Shown piece after piece: positions 35,233 through 43,606 of a stretch of 64,000 nucleotides of DNA (the first letter of the stretch is position 1; the number at the start of each line of letters is the position of its first letter). Below the pieces are notes generated by a model. It was given only the letters and a program-made list of their open reading frames with translations. It had not been told where the DNA came from and searched no databases. Source of the DNA: Paraburkholderia aromaticivorans (GTDB lineage Bacteria > Pseudomonadota > Gammaproteobacteria > Burkholderiales > Burkholderiaceae); the NCBI RefSeq assembly GCF_012689525.1, contig NZ_CP051515.1, positions 3,038,001-3,102,000 on the forward strand, in the 5' to 3' direction. Made by a program: the position numbers and the translations under genes.

Positions 35233-36230
35233 CGTCTTCCGTGACGGACGCCCAGAAACCCGCCAAACGTCCGAGGCGCTGGTCAGGCGCGCTCGGACGT
35301 TCCAGCGAGATCCGCATCTTTGCGGTGGCGCTCATCCTCTGCATCTACTTCGAAACGGTCAACCATGACTTTCTGCTGACCGGCGCGAGTCTGCAGAATC
35401 TCTCGCAATTCATCGCACCAGTGGCGATCATTGCCTTTGGCGAAATCATGCTGATGATCGGCGGGGAGATCGATCTCTCCGCCGGGATGGTCTTTGCGTT
35501 TGCGCCGTTCATCATGCATTTCGCCATCGAGGCGGGCTTGCCGCCATGGCTTGGAATGCTCACCGGCGTGGTTGCCGCGGGCATCGTCGGGCTGATCAAT
35601 GGCGCGGTGACGGTATACCTGCGCATCCCATCGTTCGTGACGACGCTCGGCACGTTGTTCTTCGTGAACGGCCTCACGCTGACGATCTCGCGAGGCACAC
35701 CAGTTTCGCCACCGGAAAATTCAGCATTTGCGGCATTCATGGGCGAATGGGGTTACAGCGAAATCATCTGGACGCTTGCCATTGCGGCCTTCATGCACGT
35801 GCTGCTACGTCACACACGCTGGGGTTTGCATACGATCGCGTCGGGCGCGAATCCGCTGGGCGCGAGCGAGGCGGGGATACAGGTCAGACGCCTGAAGCTG
35901 GGCAACTTCATTCTTGCCGCGCTGCTCGCCGGGCTGACCGGGATCCTGGAGGGTTTCCGCATCACGTCGATCGATCCGCAAGCAGGCGGCAACCAGATCA
36001 TGTTTCTTGCCGTCGCCGCTGCCGTGATTGGCGGCACGCCCCTCGCCGGCGGATCGGGCACGATCATAGGCGGGCTGATCGGCGCGGCGGTGCTTGGCAT
36101 TCTCAACGACGGCTTCACGCTGATCGGCATCAACGCCTTCACCTTCAACATGATTCTCGGCGCGGCGATTCTCGGCGCCATGATCTTCAACATCCACGTG
36201 GTTCGTCTCGCACGCAAGGGGGAGCTGTAA
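35229..36230 (+). CDS. Sugar ABC transporter permease (RbsC/FrcC-like)
   Basis: 333 residues, multi-pass membrane protein of the BPD_transp_2 family: IAPVAIIAFGEIMLMIGGEIDLSAG, IPSFVTTLGTLFFVNGLTLTISRG, and AAAVIGGTPLAGGSGTIIGG are the conserved blocks. GTG 35229 overlaps the TGA of the binding-protein gene (GTGA), so translation is coupled. It forms the inner-membrane channel, probably as a homodimer. Its TAA overlaps the ATG of the ATPase gene by one base. Confidence 0.9.
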   Translation: MTSSVTDAQKPAKRPRRWSGALGRSSEIRIFAVALILCIYFETVNHDFLLTGASLQNLSQFIAPVAIIAFGEIMLMIGGEIDLSAGMVFAFAPFIMHFAIEAGLPPWLGMLTGVVAAGIVGLINGAVTVYLRIPSFVTTLGTLFFVNGLTLTISRGTPVSPPENSAFAAFMGEWGYSEIIWTLAIAAFMHVLLRHTRWGLHTIASGANPLGASEAGIQVRRLKLGNFILAALLAGLTGILEGFRITSIDPQAGGNQIMFLAVAAAVIGGTPLAGGSGTIIGGLIGAAVLGILNDGFTLIGINAFTFNMILGAAILGAMIFNIHVVRLARKGEL

Positions 36231-37000
36231 TGTCCGAGGTGCTGGAGGCGCTGCGCGGCGAAGACATTGTCAAACGTTTCGGCGCGGTTACCGCGCTCGA
36301 TGGCGTGACGCTGACGCTAAAACAGGGCGAGATTCTTGGCGTACTCGGTGACAACGGCGCAGGCAAATCGACGCTGATCAAGATTCTGACTGGCTTTCAT
36401 CAGCAGACCAGCGGCAAGCTTTTTGTCGGCGGCGCGGAAACGATGCTGCGCTCGGTCGATCACGCCCGTTCACTCGGCATTGAATGCGTCTATCAGGATC
36501 TGGCGCTCGCCAATTCCCTGAGCATTTATCACAACATGTTCCTGAATCGGGAAATCATCCGTCGAGGGCCATTTCGCCTGTTGAACAATCGCGCCATGCG
36601 TGAGCGCGCCGCGGAGTGTCTTGAAGAAATCGGCGTGCACGTGCCCTCGGTCGACCTGCCGGTCGAGCAGCTTTCCGGCGGGCAGCGGCAGGCTATCGCG
36701 GTCGCTCGCGCGGTCAATTCGAATGCAAAGATACTGCTGCTCGACGAACCGCTGGCTGCGATGGGCGCCCGCGAGGCGGGACTGATCATCGACCTGATCC
36801 TTCGGCTCAAGGCGAAAGGCGGCCTGTCTATCATCATGATCATGCACAACTACGCGCAGACGCTCGACATCGCAGACCGTGTGATGCTGATGCAACGCGG
36901 ACGTGTGACCTACCAGCGTGAGGCAGCCAGCACGTCCGTCGAGGAGCTGATGGATATCGTGCGACGCGAATATCGGGCAATGCGGGCAACGACGCGCTGA
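36230..37000 (+). CDS. Sugar ABC transporter ATP-binding protein, single-domain (FrcA-like)
   Basis: 256 residues with Walker A GDNGAGKST (about 38-46), signature LSGGQRQ (about 146-152) and Walker B ILLLDEP (about 166-172). Ribose and xylose systems usually have a two-domain ATPase of about 500 residues; this is a single domain, as in the FrcBCA fructose system. Starts at the overlapping TAATG. It energises uptake through the permease at 35229. Convergent with the amidohydrolase operon, whose enzymes may process the imported sugar. Confidence 0.9.
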   Translation: MSEVLEALRGEDIVKRFGAVTALDGVTLTLKQGEILGVLGDNGAGKSTLIKILTGFHQQTSGKLFVGGAETMLRSVDHARSLGIECVYQDLALANSLSIYHNMFLNREIIRRGPFRLLNNRAMRERAAECLEEIGVHVPSVDLPVEQLSGGQRQAIAVARAVNSNAKILLLDEPLAAMGAREAGLIIDLILRLKAKGGLSIIMIMHNYAQTLDIADRVMLMQRGRVTYQREAASTSVEELMDIVRREYRAMRATTR

Positions 37001-37032
37001 TATCACCTCCGCCGACGTGCCGTCTCCGCTCC

Positions 37033-37893
37033 TCAAGGCTCATTCAATGCTGCGACCGTATCGCAAGCGCCGAAGCCGAACAAGCTGCGAGGCGTAGTCC
37101 ACAAGACGCGTCGGCGTGCGTCCGGATCGGGAATCAGGCGTTGGACCAACGTCAGCAGCGGCGCATAATCCATTCGCGCCGGCGCGCGCAGGAACGGCCA
37201 ATCCGAACCCCACACGCAGCGATCCGGGCCGAACGTGCGCAGAATCTGCCGCGCGAAAATCTGCGCATCTTCGTACGGATAGTCAAGCTGCGAAAATTTC
37301 TGCAGCCCGGAAATCTTGACGAAAGTGCGCGCCGTGTCGGCAAGACGCATCAGCGACTGGAAGCCGGGTTGGTTCAAGCCGGCCGCGACATCGGGGCGAC
37401 CACAATGGTCGATCAGCACGCGCGTCGCAGTCCGCCCAATCAGCGGTTCGAGCGCGACCAACTGATCGCCCGTGACCTGGATCTGCGCGAACATATCGAG
37501 GTCGGCCAGCGTGTTGAATAGCGCGTCGGCATCGCTCATCACTTCGACACCTTCCATCGCCGGATTGAAGGCAACGCCGACGACGCCCGCGCCCTTCATC
37601 TCCAGCAACGCTGCCCGGCTCACGTCGTTGTCCACCACGGCGATGCCTTTGAAACGATCGCCATGACGCGCGATGGCATCGAGCATGCAGCGATTGTCAG
37701 TGCGGTAGCCGCTCGTCGGTCCGACCAGCAACGCATGCCGCACGCCGCATGCGTCCATCACGTGAGCGAACTGCGCAGCGGTGCCGATCTCCTGCATCGA
37801 CGGCCGGTACGCCGTGTCGGCGCGATAAGGAAAACGGTCGGGATCGAAAATATGGTTGTGACAGTCGATCTTCTCTTCATCGAAGATATTCAT
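37033..37893 (-). CDS. Amidohydrolase-family hydrolase (PDC/lactone-hydrolase-like)
   Basis: 286 residues, TIM-barrel amidohydrolase_2. The metal motif IDCHNHIFDP is at about 9-18, with FVKISGLQKFS, IDHCGRPD and WGSDWPF as later metal or catalytic segments. The family includes 2-pyrone-4,6-dicarboxylate hydrolase and sugar lactonases. It is the last gene of an operon; its ATG overlaps the stop of the isomerase gene (37890-37893). A lactone hydrolysis step in sugar catabolism is plausible, given the sugar transporter alongside and the SDR upstream. Confidence 0.87.
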   Translation of the reverse strand: MNIFDEEKIDCHNHIFDPDRFPYRADTAYRPSMQEIGTAAQFAHVMDACGVRHALLVGPTSGYRTDNRCMLDAIARHGDRFKGIAVVDNDVSRAALLEMKGAGVVGVAFNPAMEGVEVMSDADALFNTLADLDMFAQIQVTGDQLVALEPLIGRTATRVLIDHCGRPDVAAGLNQPGFQSLMRLADTARTFVKISGLQKFSQLDYPYEDAQIFARQILRTFGPDRCVWGSDWPFLRAPARMDYAPLLTLVQRLIPDPDARRRVLWTTPRSLFGFGACDTVAALNEP

Positions 37894-38738
37894 TGATGCG
37901 ACTCTCCGAGCGATGCGTGACGGCAGCGTGCAACTTCAAGCATAGCGCGCGTGCTTCGGTACGCAAGTTCGAGCCGGTCCTTCGCGGGCAGCGACGGCAA
38001 CGGCATTTCCACGCCCAAGGCCGTGCCGGCAGGCAGCGCGTCCAGCAAGTCGATGAGCGGCAAAACCCCTTCGCCCGGCGGCAACCGGCCCGCGCGCGCT
38101 TCGAGGATCGTCGCGTCGTCCCCGACCGGCGCGTGTTGCGACGCGTCGCAAAGCTGCACGGCACGCACCATTCCCACGGGTAATGCCTGAATGTCGGCCG
38201 GGCTGCCGCCCGAGCGCGCGAGGTGCAACGCGTCGACGAGAATCGCGAGGTTGGCATTGTCCACACGCTCGACCATCGAGCGGGCCTGGTTCAGCGTACC
38301 GACGTGGCGCCAGCGCATGAACTCCAGATCGACACGCAGGCCATATTGCGCGGCCAGTTCACACAGGGCCGCGAGGTTGGCCGCAAGCCGCCCGGCGTCG
38401 GGATCGTCGCCCGAGACCGTGACGCAACGGGCGCCCAGATAGGCCGCTGCGTCGAACATCGGCGCATAGGACGCGACGTCGATATCGGGCAGCACCGGAA
38501 TGAACTCGACGTCGTGCACCGTCATGCCCTCGTCGACGAGCACGCGACGCAGTGCGCGATGCGCTTCGCTCCCCACGATGGACGGGTACGCGATCGCATC
38601 CGCGGAGGTCGGGTTCAGCCTGAGCCCCACTGCATCGAATCCCGCGCGCGCCGCCTGCGTTACCCACTCCAGCGGGGCCAGTTCCAGCGCGGTGAGATGC
38701 GCGACCGCGAGCTTCGGCGCTTCTGTCGGCGTGCTCAA
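37890..38738 (-). CDS. Sugar phosphate isomerase/epimerase family TIM-barrel protein
   Basis: 282 residues from a TTG start at 38738. The TTG overlaps the SDR stop (TTGA), and GGGAGGG lies about ten bases upstream; the open frame extends to 38792 but overlaps the SDR further. AP-endonuclease-2-like segments are visible: AARAGFDAVGLRLNP, GARCVTVSGDDPDAGRL, VDLEFMRWRHVGTL and ILVDALHLARSGG, supplying metal ligands. It isomerises or epimerises a sugar or keto acid, or dehydrates a ring. Translationally coupled at both ends. Confidence 0.85.
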   Translation of the reverse strand: MSTPTEAPKLAVAHLTALELAPLEWVTQAARAGFDAVGLRLNPTSADAIAYPSIVGSEAHRALRRVLVDEGMTVHDVEFIPVLPDIDVASYAPMFDAAAYLGARCVTVSGDDPDAGRLAANLAALCELAAQYGLRVDLEFMRWRHVGTLNQARSMVERVDNANLAILVDALHLARSGGSPADIQALPVGMVRAVQLCDASQHAPVGDDATILEARAGRLPPGEGVLPLIDLLDALPAGTALGVEMPLPSLPAKDRLELAYRSTRAMLEVARCRHASLGESHQ

Positions 38739-39475
38739 TAGGTGGCCCTCCCGCCGGTCAGATCGAAGGTGAAGCCGCTCGTAAAACTGCATTCGGGGCT
38801 CGCGATCCAGCTGACCATCGCACCGACTTCCTCGATCTGCAGGAAGCGGCCCATCGGAATCTTGGCCTTGCTCGCCTCGATATGCGCGTCGGACATTTCA
38901 GTGAACAGTTCGGTCTCGACCATCGCCGGCGCGACGCAGTTGATGAGCACGTTGTCCTTCGCCAGCTCTTTCGCCGCGGCCTTGGTGAACGCGATAACGC
39001 CCGCTTTCGCCGCCGAGTACCCCGAGATGAACTGAACGCCTTCCTTGCCCGCGATCGACGCCACATTGACGATGCGGCCGCCGCCACGCGCACGCATATG
39101 CGGAATCGCGACGCGGCAGCAGTAAAACACGCTGTTCAGATCCACGGCGATCACACGTTGCCATGCATCCACCGGATATTCCCAGCACGGCGCCACCGGT
39201 CCGTTGATGCCCGCGTTGTTCACGAGGATATCCACGTGCCCGAGATGTTCGAGCGTGGCCGCGAAGGCCTGTTCGACCGAGTCGATGGCGGCGACGTCTA
39301 CTTGCTGAACGTGGTCGGGCATGAAACCCAGCCGTTGCGCACCGCAGTCGTTCACGTTCAGATCCCACACCGCCACGCGTGCGCCATCCGCTTTCAGCTT
39401 TTGCGCGATGCCCAGACCGATGCCACGCGCGGCGCCCGTGACGATGGCCACTTTCCCGTCGAGAGAGCGAGTCAT
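38735..39475 (-). CDS. SDR-family dehydrogenase/reductase
   Basis: 246 residues from ATG 39475 (a TTG at 39481, closer to AAAGGA, is an alternative start). Classical SDR features: TGAARGIGLG (about 13-22), NNAG, catalytic serine in NVASIAG, and YSAAK. It oxidises or reduces a sugar, sugar acid or similar hydroxyl with NAD(P). Operon order on this strand is MFS, SDR, isomerase, amidohydrolase, with overlaps at the last two junctions. Confidence 0.9.
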   Translation of the reverse strand: MTRSLDGKVAIVTGAARGIGLGIAQKLKADGARVAVWDLNVNDCGAQRLGFMPDHVQQVDVAAIDSVEQAFAATLEHLGHVDILVNNAGINGPVAPCWEYPVDAWQRVIAVDLNSVFYCCRVAIPHMRARGGGRIVNVASIAGKEGVQFISGYSAAKAGVIAFTKAAAKELAKDNVLINCVAPAMVETELFTEMSDAHIEASKAKIPMGRFLQIEEVGAMVSWIASPECSFTSGFTFDLTGGRATY

Positions 39476-39482
39476 ATTCAAT

Positions 39483-40826
39483 TTATTCCTTTGCTTGAAG
39501 AATGTCGTCTTGCAGTTCGATGCGCCTGATATCGCCGACTACAAAGATGTACGAAAACGCGCCGACCAGCGTGACAGCCGAGATGAAGGCCAACGCGTAG
39601 ACAAACGAACCCGTCGCGTTGACGATCAGGCCGATCACCAGCGGCGTGACGATCCCCGCTGCATTGGCGAACAGGTTGAAGATGCCGCCGCTCAAACCGA
39701 GCAGACCCTTCGGTGCGATGTCCGAGACGATCATCCACGCAAGCGCCGACATCCCTTGAGCGAAGTAGGCAACGCAAAGAATCGCGATGACGGTTGCAGT
39801 GGACTCGACATAGTTCGCAAGAACAATGCTCGACGCGGCGAGCAGGCCCACGATCACCGGCAGCTTGCGCGACCAGTTCAGAGAGATGCCCCGGCGCAGC
39901 ATGGCGTCGGAGATCCAGCCTCCCGCGAGCGTCCCCACCGACGCGGCGATAAACGGCAGCACCGCGATCAACCCGACCTTGAGCCAAGGCATATGACGCT
40001 CGGTCACGAGGTAAGTCGGGAACCACGTCAGAAAGAACACGTTGGTCGAATTGCAGGCGAACTGGCCGAGACAGATGCCGAGCATGCTGCGCCGCTTGAG
40101 GAGCGCGCCGATGTCGGACCAGCGAAAACGCGTGGCCTGCTGGCTGCCGTCGACCACGCCGCCGCCATCCGCGATGTAATCGAGTTCGGCGCGATTCGCA
40201 TGTTTCGACTGATGCGGCTCGTGAAAGCGCATGAGCCAGATGCCGCCGAACACGACGCCCACCGTACCGACGATGCCGAACAACGCGCGCCATCCATAAC
40301 GCTGTTCCAGCCAGAACAGGAACGGACTCAGGAAAGCCAGGCCGACGTATTCCGCGAACGTGTAGATGCCGGTTGCGCGGGCGCGCTCGCTCTGCGGAAA
40401 CCAGATCGCGACCACCCGGCTGTTGGTCGGAAAACACGGCGCTTCGGCAATGCCGATCAGGAGGCGCATGATCAGCAGCGAGACGAAACCCGTTGCGAGC
40501 CCCTGCAACCCCGTGAAAAGAGACCACAGCGTGAGCGCGAAGAAATAGGTCCACCGGGTTCCGACGCGGTCCAGCATCACGCCGCCGGGAATCTGCGAAG
40601 CCGTGTAGGTCCACGAGAACGCTGAGAAGATCACGCCCATCAGCGCCGGATTCAAGCCGAGTTCGTGACTCATGCTCGGCGCGGCGATGCCGGCGACGCT
40701 GCGATCCAGATAGTTGATCATCGTGCCGACCGCCAGCAGCGCGAGTATGCCGAAGCGGGCGCGGGTCCGCCGCGCGGTTGTGGCAACGTCGATTGCCGCG
40801 ACGCCAGACTGAGTTGCCTGATTCAT
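39483..40826 (-). CDS. MFS transporter, ACS family
   Basis: 447 residues with twelve membrane segments. MINYLDRSVAGIAAPSM in helix 1, GGVMLDRVGTRWTYF between helices 2 and 3, and the LLIGIAEAPCFPTNSRVV block are typical of sugar-acid/hexuronate ACS carriers. GGAG lies nine bases before ATG 40826. First gene of the operon, so it supplies the substrate for the SDR, isomerase and amidohydrolase. Divergent from the LysR gene at 41058. Confidence 0.9.
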   Translation of the reverse strand: MNQATQSGVAAIDVATTARRTRARFGILALLAVGTMINYLDRSVAGIAAPSMSHELGLNPALMGVIFSAFSWTYTASQIPGGVMLDRVGTRWTYFFALTLWSLFTGLQGLATGFVSLLIMRLLIGIAEAPCFPTNSRVVAIWFPQSERARATGIYTFAEYVGLAFLSPFLFWLEQRYGWRALFGIVGTVGVVFGGIWLMRFHEPHQSKHANRAELDYIADGGGVVDGSQQATRFRWSDIGALLKRRSMLGICLGQFACNSTNVFFLTWFPTYLVTERHMPWLKVGLIAVLPFIAASVGTLAGGWISDAMLRRGISLNWSRKLPVIVGLLAASSIVLANYVESTATVIAILCVAYFAQGMSALAWMIVSDIAPKGLLGLSGGIFNLFANAAGIVTPLVIGLIVNATGSFVYALAFISAVTLVGAFSYIFVVGDIRRIELQDDILQAKE

Positions 40827-41014
40827 CGTGTCTCCATCCTGTCTGCTCTTGGCGCGCTTCGCGAGCCGCCCTGTGCCCTCACCGGCTGCCCGCTTAGCGA
40901 GCGTTTCAGGTCATGCGGCTTGTGCGCGTTACGCAATGCGGGAGACGGGCTCCCGTTGAGCAGATACTAGATAGTTGCCACAAGCTTGTCGTATGCCGAG
41001 TTTCAGCTACCCTA

Positions 41015-41027
41015 TAACTTTTGGTTA
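41015..41027. promoter_or_regulatory. Candidate LysR binding site
   Basis: TAAC-TTTTG-GTTA is an inverted repeat about 30 bases before the LysR start, within an AT-rich stretch between divergent genes. Its form is compatible with a LysR T-N11-A-like site. Confidence 0.4.
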
Positions 41028-41057
41028 ATATCTCCGGCTACGCGTTCTGGAGGATGC

Positions 41058-41972
41058 ATGCGGTTCAAGCTCAGGCAGATGGAAGTGTTTCGCGCGGTCA
41101 TGCTGACCGGGTCGATCAACGCAGCGGCGAAGATGCTCTACGTGTCCCAGCCGGCTGTCAGCAAACTCATCTCCCACACCGAAACCACCTTGGGCTTGCG
41201 CCTGTTTGAACGCACGAAAGGCCGGCTGATACCGACAGCGGAAGCGCAGGCGCTATTCAGGGAAGTGGAGCAGGTCTATCAGGCGGCGCTGAGCGTCGAT
41301 GAATTCGCGCGGGCGCTGGCGCTTGGGCCGGCGAGCCTGCTGCGGGTGTCCTGCAGTCCGTCGTTGGCGACGTCGATCGTCGCGCCCGCCATCGTCGAGT
41401 TGAAACGGCAGTTGCCGGCGCTGAGCGTGGACTGGCACACCACCCTGATGGCGGACATGCCGCTTGAAGTATTGAGCAAGGCCGTCGACGTGGCGGTCAC
41501 GTCGATGCCGATCGAGCACGAACATCTCGACGTGGTGCCGTTCATGCGCGGCAGGATGGTGTGCGTCGTGCCGCCGCTTCATCGGCTGGCCTCGCATGAG
41601 CCCATTGCGCTGGCCGAACTGGTTGGCGAGCCCATGGTTCTCTTCCGGCGTGATATTCCGTTCGGCACGATGATCGCGCGCGCATGCCAGCAGGCCAACG
41701 TCGAACTGCAATCCGTGGTGGATGTCACGCGCGCGGACCAGGCGCTCGCATTGGTGAAGGGCGGGCTCGGGCTTGCTATCGTCGACGAGTTCGCCGCTGA
41801 AGGTCAGGGCTTGATCATCCGCCCGCTGATCGAGGAACTCGAACTCGTTTCGACCTTCGTCTATTCGAAGTTTTCGCCGCCTTCCCGCAATACGGCGCTG
41901 CTGATGCATGCGGTCTACAAGCAGGCGCAACGCATCAACCGGCAGATTGCGGGGGCATCGCTGCCGGACTAG
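41058..41972 (+). CDS. LysR-family transcriptional regulator
   Basis: 304 residues from ATG 41058, which follows GGAGG. HTH at about 1-60 (GSINAAAKMLYVSQPAVSKL), then a substrate-binding domain. It resembles NocR/OccR-like members (MRFKLRQMEVFRAVMLTGSI start). Divergent from the MFS-SDR-isomerase-amidohydrolase operon and probably its activator. Its last four bases overlap the convergent chromate-transporter gene. Confidence 0.88.
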   Translation: MRFKLRQMEVFRAVMLTGSINAAAKMLYVSQPAVSKLISHTETTLGLRLFERTKGRLIPTAEAQALFREVEQVYQAALSVDEFARALALGPASLLRVSCSPSLATSIVAPAIVELKRQLPALSVDWHTTLMADMPLEVLSKAVDVAVTSMPIEHEHLDVVPFMRGRMVCVVPPLHRLASHEPIALAELVGEPMVLFRRDIPFGTMIARACQQANVELQSVVDVTRADQALALVKGGLGLAIVDEFAAEGQGLIIRPLIEELELVSTFVYSKFSPPSRNTALLMHAVYKQAQRINRQIAGASLPD

Positions 41973-42505
41973 AGCAAACCCGCGAAGTGCAGCACGACAA
42001 ACGACCCCGCGCCGCCCGCGATCAACACCAGCGCGTTGATTCGAGTCGTCATCACCAGCACCGTCGCGATTGCCGCGGTGAGCCACGCGATCCAGCCGCC
42101 ATCGAGTTGTTTCATCAACACGTAGACAGCGGCCAGAATGAGACCGGTGGCAACAGGCCGCAGACCCGCCTGCAATGCGTTCAGCCAGCGGGCGCCTTCA
42201 TGTCGGTTCCACACGTGTACGACACCGCACATCAGGAACGCCGTTGGCCCGAACAAGGCCAGCGTCGCCACGAGGGCTCCGCCAAAGCCGCCGACCTGCC
42301 AGCCGATCAATGTGGCCAGCAGCGAGCCCGGACCCGGCGCGAGCCGTGCAATCGCGAAGTCGCTCAGGAATTGGGCGTGCGTCGTCCAATGATGCACGTC
42401 GACGACTTGCCGTTGGACCTCGGCAATGATCCCTTGCCCGCCGCCGACCGTCACGATCGAAAGCGGCGCAAAAACCGAAAACAGTGCGATGAGATTTCTG
42501 GACAC
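41969..42505 (-). CDS. Chromate transporter, second half (short-chain ChrA)
   Basis: 178 residues, one CHR domain: ALFSVFAPLSIVTVGGGQGIIAEVQRQVV and FAIARLAPGPGSLLATLIGWQVGG carry the conserved GGG and PGP motifs. Short-chain CHR proteins work in pairs encoded by adjacent genes, with opposite topology, to export chromate (or a related anion) from the cytoplasm. Its partner starts 35 bases upstream. Confidence 0.88.
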   Translation of the reverse strand: MSRNLIALFSVFAPLSIVTVGGGQGIIAEVQRQVVDVHHWTTHAQFLSDFAIARLAPGPGSLLATLIGWQVGGFGGALVATLALFGPTAFLMCGVVHVWNRHEGARWLNALQAGLRPVATGLILAAVYVLMKQLDGGWIAWLTAAIATVLVMTTRINALVLIAGGAGSFVVLHFAGLL

Positions 42506-42539
42506 GTGATGTGGCTTTCTGAAAGTTGCCCGACTGTCG

Positions 42540-43166
42540 TTATTGCTGCCGCGGCGAACGGACGTATTCGTAGCCGACGCTCAGGACGCCAGCTATCAAC
42601 ACTGTCCACACGAGCGACGCCCTGAATAACGCGACTGCCACGAAGGTCGCGATCAGCATGAGATACGAAAACAGGCGCCGCGGCAGCCTGCGCGCGGCGG
42701 TGATCGCCATCGCCGCGGATAGGCCGATTGCACCTGCCGCCGCACCGGCCAGCGCGATATGCGTGAGCGGAAGATAGGCGATGGCCGAGAAGAACGCGCC
42801 GAGCAGCACGATCACGATGGCCGGCGGAAAGATGATGCCGCAAAATCCGGCCAGCGCCCCGCGCCAACCCAGCAAGCGATAACCGATCCAGATGGCCAGG
42901 TTCTTGATATTGACGCCCGGCAGCGCCTGCGACAACGCCAGTCCGTTGAGGAACTCCTCCTCGCTCAGCCAGTGCCGGTCGTGCACGAATTCGCGCAGGA
43001 ACCATCCGCTCAAGCCGCCGCCAAAACTCGTCAGCCCGATGCGGGAAAAAACAAGGAACAGCCCTAGCGCGGTCACCTTCACTGGCGCCTGTCCGCCGCC
43101 TTGCCCGATAGCTTCGCGTCCCGGTGCCGGTTCGAGAACTTCTTGCCCGTGGGTGCCGTTGACCAA
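42540..43166 (-). CDS. Chromate transporter, first half (short-chain ChrA)
   Basis: 208 residues from a TTG at 43166, chosen because AAGGAGAGG lies just upstream; the frame remains open to 43250 without family similarity. The CHR domain includes FSRIGLTSFGGGLSGWFLREF and LALSQALPGVNIKNLAIWIG. Pairs with the protein encoded at 41969. No chrB or chrF regulator is seen nearby, so the physiological substrate may not be chromate. Confidence 0.86.
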   Translation of the reverse strand: MVNGTHGQEVLEPAPGREAIGQGGGQAPVKVTALGLFLVFSRIGLTSFGGGLSGWFLREFVHDRHWLSEEEFLNGLALSQALPGVNIKNLAIWIGYRLLGWRGALAGFCGIIFPPAIVIVLLGAFFSAIAYLPLTHIALAGAAAGAIGLSAAMAITAARRLPRRLFSYLMLIATFVAVALFRASLVWTVLIAGVLSVGYEYVRSPRQQ

Positions 43167-43606
43167 TGCCCTCTCCTTACGAACTGTGTGGCAAAACCGG
43201 GGAATCGTGATGCGTCGTTGGCGTCGTGACGGCCACAACGACGCAATCACCCCGCTTGGCTCCTGGTGCTAAATGATAGCCGCAATAGGCCGGCCTAAAT
43301 CGCCCGTCATGAAACGACGCCAAAGCTTCTCTGCCTGCACGCGAGGGCGAACAGTCTCCTTGACACCCGTTCAGGACGGTATTTAATTCCACTATCTGCC
43401 GGCCGGGCCAAAAAAGTAGAAGTACATTGACTTGCTGTTGCCGGAAATCCAGTTTCGTACCGTGCGTGATTTTCACTTCATGCGGCGATGTCGTTCGCCT
43501 GACCGCCGGACCTTCTGATGCCATGATCTCGCCGTGACGGGATGCATCCGCTGCGAATCGAGCCGCCTAACCTGCAGTCAAGTGCAGTCAACGCCGGAGA
43601 CATGCC
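43167..43606. other. 440-base intergenic region between ChrA pair and carboxypeptidase
   Basis: No credible gene. It should carry the divergent promoters of the chromate transporter pair and the carboxypeptidase gene. I saw no strong palindrome or terminator. Confidence 0.55.

Noticed and set aside
39321..40625. Long + strand ORF opposite the MFS/SDR genes
   Set aside because: Composition dominated by R, D and H, typical of an antisense frame in GC-rich DNA; the minus-strand genes have clear family motifs.
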